Assembly (NCBI RefSeq): GCF_918698155.1
Contig: NZ_CAKKLX010000044.1
Span: forward strand, 1 to 40,040
Direction: 5' to 3'
Length of the DNA stretch: 40,040 bases
Origin: Roseomonas sp. CECT 9278
GTDB lineage: Bacteria > Pseudomonadota > Alphaproteobacteria > Acetobacterales > Acetobacteraceae
Part shown: one piece after another, positions 16,300-23,634 of the stretch
Layout: each line of letters begins with the position of its first letter
Position numbering within the stretch: the first letter of the stretch is position 1
Notes under the pieces: model-generated
What the model was told of the DNA's origin: nothing
The model's database searches: none
Seen by the model: the letters and a program-made list of their open reading frames with translations, nothing else
Program-made: the position numbers and the translations under genes

Positions 16300-17669
16300 G
16301 TGAGGCCGATCAGCGCCGGCGACAGCCGCGCCGGGATGGCCTCGCCATCGCCGCCGATGCCCATGCGGTCGAGCCACGCCTCGAATTCCGGCGCGGCACG
16401 CTTGCCCAGCATGGCGCGCGCGGTCAGCCCGTCATGGAAGGAGGTCGATTGATAGGCCAGCATCACGTCATCCGCCCCGGGCACGCCCATCACATAGGTC
16501 ACGCCGGCCACCGCCAGGCAGGCCAGCAGCGCGTCCATGTCGTCCTGGTCGGCTTCGGCATGGTTGGTGTAGCAGACATCGACGCCCATCGGCAGGCCGA
16601 GCAGCTTGCCGCAGAAATGGTCCTCGAGGCCCGCGCGCAGGATCTGCTTGCCGTCGAACAGGTATTCCGGGCCGATGAAGCCGACCACGGAATTCACCAG
16701 CAGCGGCGCGTATTCGCGCGCCACGGCATAGGCGCGCGCTTCCAGCGTCTGCTGGTCCACCCCGTGATGCGCCTCGGCACTCAGGGCGCTGCCCTGGCCG
16801 GTTTCGAAATACATCACGTTGTCGCCGAGCGTGCCGCGCTTCAGCGCCAGAGCGGCCTCGCGCGCCTCGCGCAGCAGGGGCAGCGTCACGCCGAAGGAGG
16901 CGTTGGTCGCCTGTGTCCCGCCGACCGACTGGAACACCAGGTCCACCGGCGCGCCACGCTGCATCGCCAGCATTGTGGTGGTGACATGCGCCAGCACGCA
17001 GGTCTGGGTCGGGATGGCGAAGCGGTCGCGCACGGTATCGAGCATCCGCAGCACGCCCATCACGGCGTCGATATTGTCGGTGGCGGGGTTCACGCCGATC
17101 ACGGCATCGCCGGCACCGAGAAGCAAGCCATCGAGCACGCCGGCCGCCACGCCGCGCGGGTCGTCGGTCGGGTGGTTCGGCTGCAGGCGGATGGACAGCG
17201 TGCCCGGCAGGCCCAGCGTGTTGCGGAAGCGCGTGACGACGCGGCATTTCGCCGCGACCTGCATCAGGTCCGCCACGCGCATGATCTTGCTGACGGAAGC
17301 GGCCATCTCGGGCGTCAGGCCGGGGGCCAGCGCCGTCACCGCATCCGGCGGCGCGGCCAGCAGCCAGTCCCGGAAGCCGCCCACCGTCAGGCTGCGGACC
17401 GGCGCGAAGGCGGCGGCATCGTGGCGGTCGATGATGAGGCGCGTGACATCGTCGGCCTCGTAGGGGATCACGGCGTCGGTCAGGAACCGCGCCAGCGGGA
17501 CATCGGCCAGGGCACGTTGCGCCGCGACACGCTCAGCCGCCGATCCGGCTGCGACGCCGGCCAGCGCATCGCCCGACCGGAAGGGCGACGCGCGCGCCAG
17601 CAGTGTCTTCAGGTCGTCGAAGACGTACCGCGTGCCGCCGAGGGTCTGCGCGAAGGGCATGGCGGTCAT
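16296..17669 (-). CDS. eutB: Ethanolamine ammonia-lyase large subunit
   Basis: A 457-residue catalytic TIM-barrel subunit of ethanolamine ammonia-lyase, about the usual length. Landmark segments are KIMRVADLMQVAAKCRVVTRFRNT near residue 140, QPNHPTDDP, GVNPATDNI, LAHVTTTMLAM, and the FETGQGSALSAEAHHGVDQ block near residue 300. NSVVGFIGPEYLFDGKQILRAGLEDHF and MGVDVCYTNHAEADQDDMD follow. No Shine-Dalgarno separates two candidate starts; the ATG at 17667-17669 was chosen over the ATG at 17658-17660. It is divergent from the ThDP decarboxylase operon across 77 bp. No cobalamin riboswitch was recognised upstream. Confidence 0.95.
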   Translation of the reverse strand: MTAMPFAQTLGGTRYVFDDLKTLLARASPFRSGDALAGVAAGSAAERVAAQRALADVPLARFLTDAVIPYEADDVTRLIIDRHDAAAFAPVRSLTVGGFRDWLLAAPPDAVTALAPGLTPEMAASVSKIMRVADLMQVAAKCRVVTRFRNTLGLPGTLSIRLQPNHPTDDPRGVAAGVLDGLLLGAGDAVIGVNPATDNIDAVMGVLRMLDTVRDRFAIPTQTCVLAHVTTTMLAMQRGAPVDLVFQSVGGTQATNASFGVTLPLLREAREAALALKRGTLGDNVMYFETGQGSALSAEAHHGVDQQTLEARAYAVAREYAPLLVNSVVGFIGPEYLFDGKQILRAGLEDHFCGKLLGLPMGVDVCYTNHAEADQDDMDALLACLAVAGVTYVMGVPGADDVMLAYQSTSFHDGLTARAMLGKRAAPEFEAWLDRMGIGGDGEAIPARLSPALIGLT

Positions 17670-17691
17670 GATGCCGCGACCGGGGGGCGGC

Positions 17692-17719
17692 TTGCCAGCC
17701 CGGCCTGCGTGCCTAGGAT
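17692..17719 (+). promoter_or_regulatory. Promoter candidate for the decarboxylase operon
   Basis: TTGCCA (17692-17697), a 16-nt spacer and TAGGAT (17714-17719), 27 nt before the ATG at 17747. The same layout, TTGCGC with TAGGAA, precedes tarD, which raises the likelihood that both are real sigma-70-type promoters. Confidence 0.45.
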
Positions 17720-17746
17720 GCGGCAAGCCATCTGCCGAGGAAACGC

Positions 17747-18298
17747 ATGGACGCCGACGCGATCGACAAGGCCCCGGACGCGAGCGCGTCCTGGCCGGAT
17801 CAGATCTTTGACCTGCTGAAGAAGCACGAGATCCGCCAGGTCTGCCTGGTACCGGATGCCGGCCATTCCCGCCTGATCAAGCGCTGCCTCGCGGACAACG
17901 AGATCACCGTCACCACCCTGACCACCGAGGAAGAAGGCATCGCCCTGATGCAGGGCGCCTGGCTGGGCGGCGACAAGGCCATCCTGCTGATGCAGTCCTC
18001 CGGCGTGGGCAACTGCATCAACATGCTGTCGCTGTCGCATATCCATCGCTGCCCGATGCCGATGCTGGTGACGATGCGCGGCGACTTCGGCGAGTTCAAT
18101 CCGGCGCAGATCCCGATGGGCCGCGCCACGCAATCCGTGCTGGAAGCCATGGGCACGCTGGTGCAGCGCGCGGACACGCCCGAGGACATCGCGCCCACGG
18201 TCGACGCCACCATCCGCATGGCCTTCAACACCTTCCGCCCGACCGCGACGCTGATCGGCCAGCGCGTCATCGGCGCCAAGACCTTCGGCAAGGACTGA
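17747..18298 (+). CDS. ThDP-dependent 2-oxoacid decarboxylase, alpha (PYR) subunit, ComD-like
   Basis: A 183-residue protein corresponding to the pyrimidine-binding domain of a thiamine-diphosphate enzyme. It has the TTEEEGIALMQGAWLGG segment at 60-75, holding the Glu that activates ThDP, and the MQSSGVGNCINML helix. Sulfopyruvate and phosphonopyruvate decarboxylases are often split into this domain and a separate PP-binding subunit, which is the next gene. The pair would decarboxylate a 3-substituted pyruvate to an aldehyde. GAGGA sits 6 nt before the ATG. Which oxoacid is used (sulfopyruvate, phosphonopyruvate or another) cannot be decided from sequence by eye. Confidence 0.85.
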   Translation: MDADAIDKAPDASASWPDQIFDLLKKHEIRQVCLVPDAGHSRLIKRCLADNEITVTTLTTEEEGIALMQGAWLGGDKAILLMQSSGVGNCINMLSLSHIHRCPMPMLVTMRGDFGEFNPAQIPMGRATQSVLEAMGTLVQRADTPEDIAPTVDATIRMAFNTFRPTATLIGQRVIGAKTFGKD

Positions 18299-18302
18299 GA
18301 CG

Positions 18303-18905
18303 ATGCTCGCTGAGTCTGGAAAGCTGGATCGTCGTGAACTGACAAAGGCGCTGCTGGCGGATCGCGGCGGCATGGTGGTGATCGCCGGGCTCGGCGCGCC
18401 GGCCTGGGACATCACCGCCGTCGGCGACCATCCGCTGAACCTGCCGCTGTGGGGCGGGATGGGCGGCGCGGCCATGATCGGCCTGGGTGTCGCGCTGGCG
18501 CAGCCCGACCGCAAAGTCCTGGTGCTGACCGGCGATGGCGAGATGCTGATGGGCATCGGCGCGCTGGCGACCATCGCGGTCAAGAAGCCCGCCAACCTGT
18601 CGATCGTGGTGCAGGACAACGAGCATTACGGCGAGACCGGCATGCAGGAGACCGCGACGAAGTACGGCGTGGACCTGGTGACGATGGCCAAGGGTGCGGG
18701 CTTCCCGCGCACCATGTTCGTGACGCAGCCCGGCGAAGTCCCCGCGCTGCACGCCGCCATCCATGCCGGCGGCGGGCCGCTGTTCGCCGTGGCGAAGATC
18801 GACGCGACCAGCAAGAAGCTGGTGCTGCCGCCGCGCGACGGCGCCTTCATCCAGCACCGCATGCGCGAGGCCATGCTCGGCCCCGCGGCGCATCACCAGC
18901 TCTGA
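18303..18905 (+). CDS. ThDP-dependent 2-oxoacid decarboxylase, beta (PP) subunit, ComE-like
   Basis: A 200-residue partner of the preceding subunit. It carries the complete thiamine-diphosphate motif, GDG at 77-79 through QDNEHYG with N106, which binds Mg2+ and the diphosphate. WGGMGGAAMIGLGVAL at 50-65 packs against the cofactor. AAGGA lies 8 nt before the ATG and only 4 nt separate it from the alpha gene, so the subunits are made together. The length matches ComE-type subunits. The following hydroxyacid dehydrogenase suggests that a 2-hydroxyacid is oxidised to the oxoacid used here. Confidence 0.87.
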   Translation: MLAESGKLDRRELTKALLADRGGMVVIAGLGAPAWDITAVGDHPLNLPLWGGMGGAAMIGLGVALAQPDRKVLVLTGDGEMLMGIGALATIAVKKPANLSIVVQDNEHYGETGMQETATKYGVDLVTMAKGAGFPRTMFVTQPGEVPALHAAIHAGGGPLFAVAKIDATSKKLVLPPRDGAFIQHRMREAMLGPAAHHQL

Positions 18906-18917
18906 ACGGGCCGCATC

Positions 18918-19892
18918 ATGCCGCACATCGTCTGCCTCCGCCCGCTGCACCCCGACGCCATGGCGCGGCTGCGCGCCGAGCCCGGCTACACCATCACCAT
19001 GCTCGACCCGGTGACGCCGGAAACGCTGGCGGAGCCGATGAAGACCGCGGATGCCATCATCGTGCGCGCCACGAAGATCGACCGCGCCTTCCTGGCGAAT
19101 GCGCCGGCGCTGCGCATCTGCGCGCGGCACGGCGTGGGCTACGACGCCGTCGATGTCGAGGCGCTGACCGAACGCGGCATCCCGCTGACCGTCACACCCG
19201 ACGCCAATGCCGTGTCGGTCGCCGAGCACGCGATGATGCTCATGCTGACCACCGCGCGCCGCACGGTGGACTACAACGCCAACACCAAGGCGCTGGACTG
19301 GGGCCCGAAGCCGGCGCTGCGCACGCTCGACCTCGCGGGCATGACGGTGCTGGTGGTCGGCTTCGGGCGGATCGGCGGGCGTGTCGCGCGGCTGTGCGCC
19401 GCCTTCGGCATGAACGTGACGGTGCACGACCCCTACATCCCGCAGAACACCATCAAGGGCGCGGGCTTCACGCCGGTGAAGGTGCTGCACGAAGGCCTGG
19501 CCGCCGCCGACGTGGTCACCACGCATTGCCCGTCCAACACCGAGACGCGCGGCATGGTCAATGCCGCCTTCTTCGCGGCGATGAAGCCAGGTGCTGCCTA
19601 TATCAACACGGCGCGCGGCACGCTGGTCGATGAGGCGGCGCTGACCAATGCGCTGAAGTCCGGGCACCTGGGTGCCGCCGGCCTCGACGTCTTCTGGGAA
19701 GAACCGGTCACCACCAAGCTGCCCTTCCTGGACTTCCCCAACGTCGTCGTCTCGCCCCATTCGGCGGCGGCGACGGAACAGTCCACCCGGCGCATGGGCC
19801 TGTCCTGCGCCGAGAGCATCTTCGCCCATCTGAAGGGCCAGCTCGACCCCGACGTCGTCATCAACAAGGAGGTGCTCCGCGGCAACGCGTGA
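18918..19892 (+). CDS. D-2-hydroxyacid dehydrogenase (SerA/SlcC-like)
   Basis: A 324-residue NAD-dependent dehydrogenase. The Rossmann motif GFGRIGG is at 148-154, D171 after VTVH probably sets NAD preference, and the catalytic triad R233 (NTARG), E262 (EEP) and H281 (SPHSAAAT) is complete. It lacks the long ACT or regulatory C-terminal domain of biosynthetic SerA. (S)-sulfolactate dehydrogenase SlcC belongs to this fold and is encoded near ComDE in sulfolactate degraders, so a role feeding the upstream decarboxylase is plausible. No sulfoacetaldehyde acetyltransferase is seen here, so that pathway is not proven. Confidence 0.87.
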   Translation: MPHIVCLRPLHPDAMARLRAEPGYTITMLDPVTPETLAEPMKTADAIIVRATKIDRAFLANAPALRICARHGVGYDAVDVEALTERGIPLTVTPDANAVSVAEHAMMLMLTTARRTVDYNANTKALDWGPKPALRTLDLAGMTVLVVGFGRIGGRVARLCAAFGMNVTVHDPYIPQNTIKGAGFTPVKVLHEGLAAADVVTTHCPSNTETRGMVNAAFFAAMKPGAAYINTARGTLVDEAALTNALKSGHLGAAGLDVFWEEPVTTKLPFLDFPNVVVSPHSAAATEQSTRRMGLSCAESIFAHLKGQLDPDVVINKEVLRGNA

Positions 19893-19902
19893 GCAGCACG
19901 CC

Positions 19903-21273
19903 ATGACGAATCCGCTTCTCGTCCTTGCCGACCACGCCGCCACCTGGCGGTCGCGCGACCTGCCGGGCGATGTCGCGCATCACGCGCGCCGCGCGCTGGT
20001 GGATTGGTTCGCCGCGCTGCTCGCCGGCGCCTGGCGCGAACCCGCCACGCTGATGTCGGCGGCGCTGGAGGACGAGACGCGCGGCGGTGGCGGCGCGGTC
20101 TGCTACGTGTCGGGCCGGCGGGTGCCGGTGCGCCATGCCGCGCTGATCAACGGCACGGCGTCGCATACGGTCGAGTTCGACGACATCTATCGCTACGCCG
20201 TCTATCACCCGGGCTGCCCGACCATCGCCGCTGCGCTGGCGGCGGCGCAGGCGCGCGGCACCGACATGGACGGGCTGCTGCGCGCGCTGGCCGCGGGCTA
20301 CGAGGTGTCGTGCCGCATCGGCCTCGCGGTACAGCCCTCGCACTATGATTTCTGGCACACCACCGGCACGGTCGGCACCTTCGGCGCGGCGGCTGCGGTC
20401 GCGGTGCTGCTGGAGTGCGACGCGAACCCCACGGCGCATGCCATCGCCACCGCCGCCACCATGGCCGGCGGGCTGCAGCAGGCCTTCCGCGGCGAGGGCA
20501 TGTCGAAGCCGCTGCATCCCGGCCACGCCGCCGAGGCCGGCGCGCTGGCTGCGATGTCGGCTGCGAAGGGCATGACCGGCGCGCTCGATGTCCTGCACGG
20601 TTCCGCGGGCTTCGCCGCCGCCACCAGCGAGGACACCGGCAAGTGGGACAAGCCGCTGGCGAATATTGGCAAGCCCTTCGCCATCACCGACATGACCTTC
20701 AAGAACCATGGCTGCTGCGGGCATATCTTCGCCGCGCTCGATGCCGTGCGTGACCTGCACCTGGAGAACGGCTTCAAACCGGAGGACGTCGTGAGCGTCG
20801 CCGTCGGCGGCTACAAGGCGACCAAGGAGGTCTGCGACCGCCCCACCGCGCAGACCGAGCAGGATTGCCGCTTCTCCACCCAGTTCACGGTGGCGACGAT
20901 GCTGCTGCATGGCGGCGTGCGCCTGGCGGCCTTCGAGCCGGCCCGCATTACCGACCCGGCGATTCGCGCGCTGATGCCGCGCGTCACGGTGGCGCTGGAT
21001 GCGGAATGCGCCGCCGCCTTCCCGTCGAAGCGGTCGGCCAAGGTCGAGATCCGCCTGAAGGATGGCCGCGTGCTGAACCGCCACCAGCACACCCGCAAGG
21101 GCGACCCCGACGCGCCGCTGTCCGACCAGGACCTGTCGGACAAGTTCCTGGAGCTGACGTCGGATGCGATCGGCGCCGCGCAGGCCAAGGCGCTGCTGGC
21201 GCAGCTGTGGGAAGGCAAGGCCCTGCCCGGGATCGTGCCCCTGGTGGTGAACCAGGCGCGCGCCGCGGAATAG
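19903..21273 (+). CDS. MmgE/PrpD family protein
   Basis: A 456-residue protein of the 2-methylcitrate dehydratase/immune-responsive-gene-1 fold. Family landmarks include VDWFAALLAGA near residue 30, INGTASHTVEFDDIYRYAVYHPGCP at 84-107 with the conserved Asp-rich His segment, GTFGAAAAVA, the CGHIFAALDAV motif, and RPTAQTEQDCRFSTQF. Members dehydrate or decarboxylate tricarboxylic acids, but many paralogues are uncharacterised. It starts 10 nt after the dehydrogenase stop and is probably the fourth gene of that operon. PrpC and PrpB are absent, so 2-methylcitrate is not its obvious substrate. Confidence 0.88.
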   Translation: MTNPLLVLADHAATWRSRDLPGDVAHHARRALVDWFAALLAGAWREPATLMSAALEDETRGGGGAVCYVSGRRVPVRHAALINGTASHTVEFDDIYRYAVYHPGCPTIAAALAAAQARGTDMDGLLRALAAGYEVSCRIGLAVQPSHYDFWHTTGTVGTFGAAAAVAVLLECDANPTAHAIATAATMAGGLQQAFRGEGMSKPLHPGHAAEAGALAAMSAAKGMTGALDVLHGSAGFAAATSEDTGKWDKPLANIGKPFAITDMTFKNHGCCGHIFAALDAVRDLHLENGFKPEDVVSVAVGGYKATKEVCDRPTAQTEQDCRFSTQFTVATMLLHGGVRLAAFEPARITDPAIRALMPRVTVALDAECAAAFPSKRSAKVEIRLKDGRVLNRHQHTRKGDPDAPLSDQDLSDKFLELTSDAIGAAQAKALLAQLWEGKALPGIVPLVVNQARAAE

Positions 21274-21285
21274 CGGCGCCGCGGC

Positions 21286-21516
21286 CTACTTCTTCTTCGC
21301 GCCCACGCGGACCAGTTGCGAGATCGCCAGCGGCGCCTTGCCGGAGGCCTTGGCGATCTCGTTGTCCTGTTCCTGGATGACCTTGCGGGCGGGTTCGTCG
21401 CCGTCCAGCCCGCCGAGGATCTCGGCCGGGACCTTGCGGTTGGAACGCCGGCTGCCGTCTTCGTAGAAGACGTCGAACAGCACGAAGGCGGATTTGCTGC
21501 CGGGTTTCGCGGCCAT
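21286..21516 (-). CDS. Small conserved hypothetical protein (76 aa)
   Basis: A 76-residue protein with no recognised family. It opens with MAAKPGSKSAFVLFDVFYEDGS (beta-strand-like), has a basic turn SRRSNRKVPAEI, and ends in a poly-basic GAKKK. Codon positions look like real coding sequence and the composition is soluble and cytoplasmic. GGAGAGA lies about 6 nt before the ATG at 21514-21516. It is convergent with the MmgE gene (12 nt between stops) and lies downstream of the 59-residue gene on the same strand. Confidence 0.65.
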   Translation of the reverse strand: MAAKPGSKSAFVLFDVFYEDGSRRSNRKVPAEILGGLDGDEPARKVIQEQDNEIAKASGKAPLAISQLVRVGAKKK

Positions 21517-21689
21517 GTCTGTCTCTCCTCAGCCGCGCCGTGGGGGGCGGGCCGGTTTCGCGTCAGGCGCGTGGGGGTGTGATGCGCGTCGGCCGCGCGC
21601 CTTTGGCGCAATATCGCCGTGCGTGCCTGGCGCGATACCGTTGCGCGCCTGCGGCGGGACGCGGCCGCGCGCCCAGGACGCGCCGTGGC

Positions 21690-21869
21690 TCAGGCGCGGG
21701 TCGGCTTGTCGGTCTCGCTATTGGCCTCGGCTTCGGGTTCGGGGTCCAAGCCGCCGGCCTTGCGCTTCGCGACCGCTTCGTCGCGTTCGCGCTGCTTGGC
21801 TTCTTTCTTGGCCTGCTTGCCCCGGTTCACCTCGGCACGCTGTTGGCCATAGTTGGGCGGTCGCGCCAC
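21690..21869 (-). CDS. Small highly charged hypothetical protein (59 aa, GTG start)
   Basis: A 59-codon frame starting at the GTG at 21867-21869, with GGAG 7 nt upstream. The protein begins ARPPNYGQQRAEVNRGKQ, then has a Lys/Glu/Arg-rich helix (AKKEAKQRERDEAVAKRK) and an acidic, disordered end. Similar short RPPNY-type proteins are common as hypothetical genes in alphaproteobacteria; that is recollection, not a search. It is short enough to be missed by automatic callers. It sits just beyond the cold-shock terminator and so probably has its own promoter or relies on read-through. Function unknown. Confidence 0.6.
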   Translation of the reverse strand: MARPPNYGQQRAEVNRGKQAKKEAKQRERDEAVAKRKAGGLDPEPEAEANSETDKPTRA

Positions 21870-21892
21870 GGCGATACTCCGGATCTCTGGAA

Positions 21893-21918
21893 AGGAAAGG
21901 GCGGCCCGAAGGCCGCCC
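21893..21918 (-). terminator. Intrinsic terminator of the cold-shock gene (UUCG loop)
   Basis: On the minus strand: GGGCGGCC, loop TTCG, GGCCGCCC (21918-21899), followed by TTTCCT. The 8-bp GC stem with the extra-stable UUCG tetraloop starts about 10 nt after the csp stop codon. Confidence 0.75.
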
Positions 21919-21928
21919 CCATCAGGCG

Positions 21929-22135
21929 TCAGGCGAGGCGGAGGTTGCCCGCCGAGACCTTGCCCTGCTGGCCGCGCTGCATCTCGTACTCGACCTTGTC
22001 GCCCTCATTGAGGCCGTTCAGGCCGGCGCGCTGCACGTCGGAGATGTGGACGAACACGTCCTTGCTGCCGTCTTCGGGCTGGATGAAGCCGTAGCCCTTG
22101 GTCGCGTTGAACCACTTCACGGTACCGATGCTCAT
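21929..22135 (-). CDS. Cold-shock domain protein, CspA family
   Basis: A 68-residue single cold-shock domain that binds single-stranded RNA or DNA and melts mRNA structure. RNP1 (KGYGFI, 13-18) and RNP2 (VFVHI, 27-31) are intact, with W8 and F9 in [11 protein letters not shown]. The start at 22133-22135 (MSIGTVKWF) is the normal family start; an upstream in-frame ATG at 22171 would add 12 non-family residues. A strong terminator follows and a long leader precedes it. The csp paralogue cannot be specified, so no number is assigned. Confidence 0.96.
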   Translation of the reverse strand: MSIGTVKWFNATKGYGFIQPEDGSKDVFVHISDVQRAGLNGLNEGDKVEYEMQRGQQGKVSAGNLRLA

Positions 22136-22293
22136 GCCGATGTCTCCGGTTGAGTCATTGCCGCCGGGCACGATTGCCAGGCAGTGATGCCGGCGGGCGC
22201 GAGCGCCTGCCGGGCCATCCTTCGCTGGGGCTCAACCATAGGAAAGGCACGGAGAGCAGGTCCGACACGCGGACCGGACGAGGTGACGCGAAA

Positions 22294-22322
22294 CCTATGC
22301 GCTTTCGCCGCCCTGAAAGCAA
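22294..22322 (-). promoter_or_regulatory. Possible promoter and long leader of the cold-shock gene
   Basis: Read on the minus strand: TTGCTT (22322-22317), a 17-nt spacer, CATAGG (22299-22294). Transcription from here would give a leader of about 150 nt before the csp ATG, in line with the long structured 5' UTRs of cold-shock mRNAs. The hexamers are imperfect. The rest of 22136-22332 has no other gene that could be supported. Confidence 0.33.
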
Positions 22323-22332
22323 TGCCAAACGG

Positions 22333-23295
22333 CTAACCCGCCCTTGCGCCGGTCGCCCGCAGGATCGGCAGCCAGCGCTCCATCTCGGCCTTCAGGACGT
22401 TGCGCAGCGCCGCGGCATCGCCTGGCCGGGGCTCGATGCCACGTTCGGCGTAGCGCGCCTGCACCGCGGGGTCCGCCAGCACGTCCAGCGTCGCCGCGGT
22501 CAGCGCGCCGACCACCGCCGGCGGCGTGGCCATCGGCGCATAGAGCGCCTGCCAGGAGGAGGATTCGTACCCCGCGACGCCGCCTTCCTGCAGGGTCGGC
22601 AGGCTGGGCAGCATGCGCGACCGCCGCGCCGTGGTCACCGCGATGCCGCGCGCGCGGCCGTCCTGCATCATGGGCGCCAGCAGCGTCTGGCTGTCGATCA
22701 TGAACTCCACCCGCCCGGCGATGAAGTCGGTCACGGCGGCCGGCGTGCCGCGATACTGCACGATGGTGAAATCCACCCCGGCCAGCTTCTTCAGCAATTC
22801 GCCCGCCAGGTGCGATGCGGCGCCGATGCCGGTGGTGGCGAAGGTCGCCTCGCCGCGCTTGGCGCGCAGCCAGGCGAGCAGGGATGGCACGTCGGTGGCC
22901 GGCACGGACGGATGCACGGCGGCCACGAAGGGCTGTTCGCCCAGCAGCGCGATCGGCGCGAAGTCGCTGACCGGGTCGATCCCGGCATCGGGGAACAGCG
23001 CCGGGATCACGCCATGCGCGGCGCCGTTGAGCAGCAGCGTGTGGCCGTCCGGGGCCGCGCGCGCCACGGTGCGCGCGCCGATCGTGCTGCCGGCGCCGGG
23101 CGTGTTCTCGATCACCAGGGTCTGGCCGATGCGGCGCGACAGCGGTTCGGCGACGATGCGCGCGACCACGTCGATGATGCCGCCGGCGGCGAAGGGCACC
23201 ACCACGCGGATCGGGCGGTTCGGGTAGGCCGGCTGCGCCCGCGCCGCGACGGGCACGGCCAGCGTGGCGGCGAGCAGGGTGCGGCGATCCATCAT
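22333..23295 (-). CDS. Bug/TctC-family solute-binding protein (second copy)
   Basis: A 320-residue periplasmic binding protein. The signal peptide (MMDRRTLLAATLAVPVAARA) leads into the family segment RPIRVVVPFAAGGIID. The NTPGAGSTIG loop follows near residue 64, and VQYRGTPAAVTDFIAGRVEFM lies near 190. GGAG lies 9 nt before the first of two adjacent ATGs; 23292 is an equally possible start. No TctA or TctB genes are near, and the gene stands alone between csp and the SPFH gene. It differs clearly from the other two copies in the window, so they are not recent duplicates. Ligand unknown. Confidence 0.92.
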   Translation of the reverse strand: MMDRRTLLAATLAVPVAARAQPAYPNRPIRVVVPFAAGGIIDVVARIVAEPLSRRIGQTLVIENTPGAGSTIGARTVARAAPDGHTLLLNGAAHGVIPALFPDAGIDPVSDFAPIALLGEQPFVAAVHPSVPATDVPSLLAWLRAKRGEATFATTGIGAASHLAGELLKKLAGVDFTIVQYRGTPAAVTDFIAGRVEFMIDSQTLLAPMMQDGRARGIAVTTARRSRMLPSLPTLQEGGVAGYESSSWQALYAPMATPPAVVGALTAATLDVLADPAVQARYAERGIEPRPGDAAALRNVLKAEMERWLPILRATGARAG

Positions 23296-23634
23296 GGCGG
23301 CGCGCTCCGGCGGTGTTGCGCGCAGGCTAGCCCCCCCATGGCGCGCTTGACAGCCGCGCGCCGGCGCATCCCCAATCTGCGCGGGTCGGCCGAGGCCGCG
23401 CGGTCCCTGTCGGGGACCGGCCAGCGGGGTGCACGCCGCCCCTGCCCTGGTGAAGGGTCGGTTCGATTCCGACAAGCCAGACCCCCGGCGCCGGCCCTCG
23501 GGCAGCGGCGCCGCCGCCCTGCGGGCTTCGGGCCCCCGCGGCGGCATCGCGGCGCCGGGGGCGCGGTGCCGGCGGCGGGCAGGGCCGCGCATCGCGCAAT
23601 TCCATCCGCTCGCGATCTGTTCTAGTCGTGCCGG
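23296..23634. other. 339-bp gap with a consensus -35 and structured element
   Basis: No gene is supported in this divergent spacer. On the plus strand, TTGACA at 23347-23352 is a perfect -35 hexamer; 18 nt later CCCAAT (23371-23376) is a poor -10. Downstream are a 7-bp hairpin CGGTCCC/GGGACCG (23401-23419) and a tRNA-T-arm-like hairpin (23457-23473). Bases about 23485-23580 are extremely GC-rich with many overlapping inverted repeats. Confidence 0.5.
23447..23480 (+). ncRNA. T-arm-like hairpin, candidate structured RNA
   Basis: GTCGG-TTCGATT-CCGAC at 23457-23473 fits a tRNA T-arm exactly: a 5-bp stem and a seven-base TTCRANY loop. It is flanked by CTGG (23447-23450) and CCAG (23477-23480), which can also pair. 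No matching 5' acceptor strand, D-arm or anticodon arm was found upstream, so it is not a complete tRNA. It may be part of an unrecognised RNA, a tRNA remnant, or chance. Confidence 0.25.

Noticed and set aside
17670..17746. B12 riboswitch upstream of eutB
   Set aside because: The 77-bp divergent spacer is too short and contains no conserved box.
17747..18905. Frameshifted single decarboxylase gene
   Set aside because: Both halves have their own ribosome sites and end and begin at natural domain boundaries, as in known split enzymes.
23400..23490. Complete tRNA, selenocysteine tRNA or tmRNA
   Set aside because: Only the T-arm fits. No complementary acceptor strand, D-arm, anticodon (including TCA) or tmRNA tag-coding sequence could be found nearby.
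23401..23490. Cobalamin riboswitch
   Set aside because: GGTGCACGCC and AAGCCAGACC recall parts of the motif, but the core and the 3' box do not match and the downstream gene is not B12-related.
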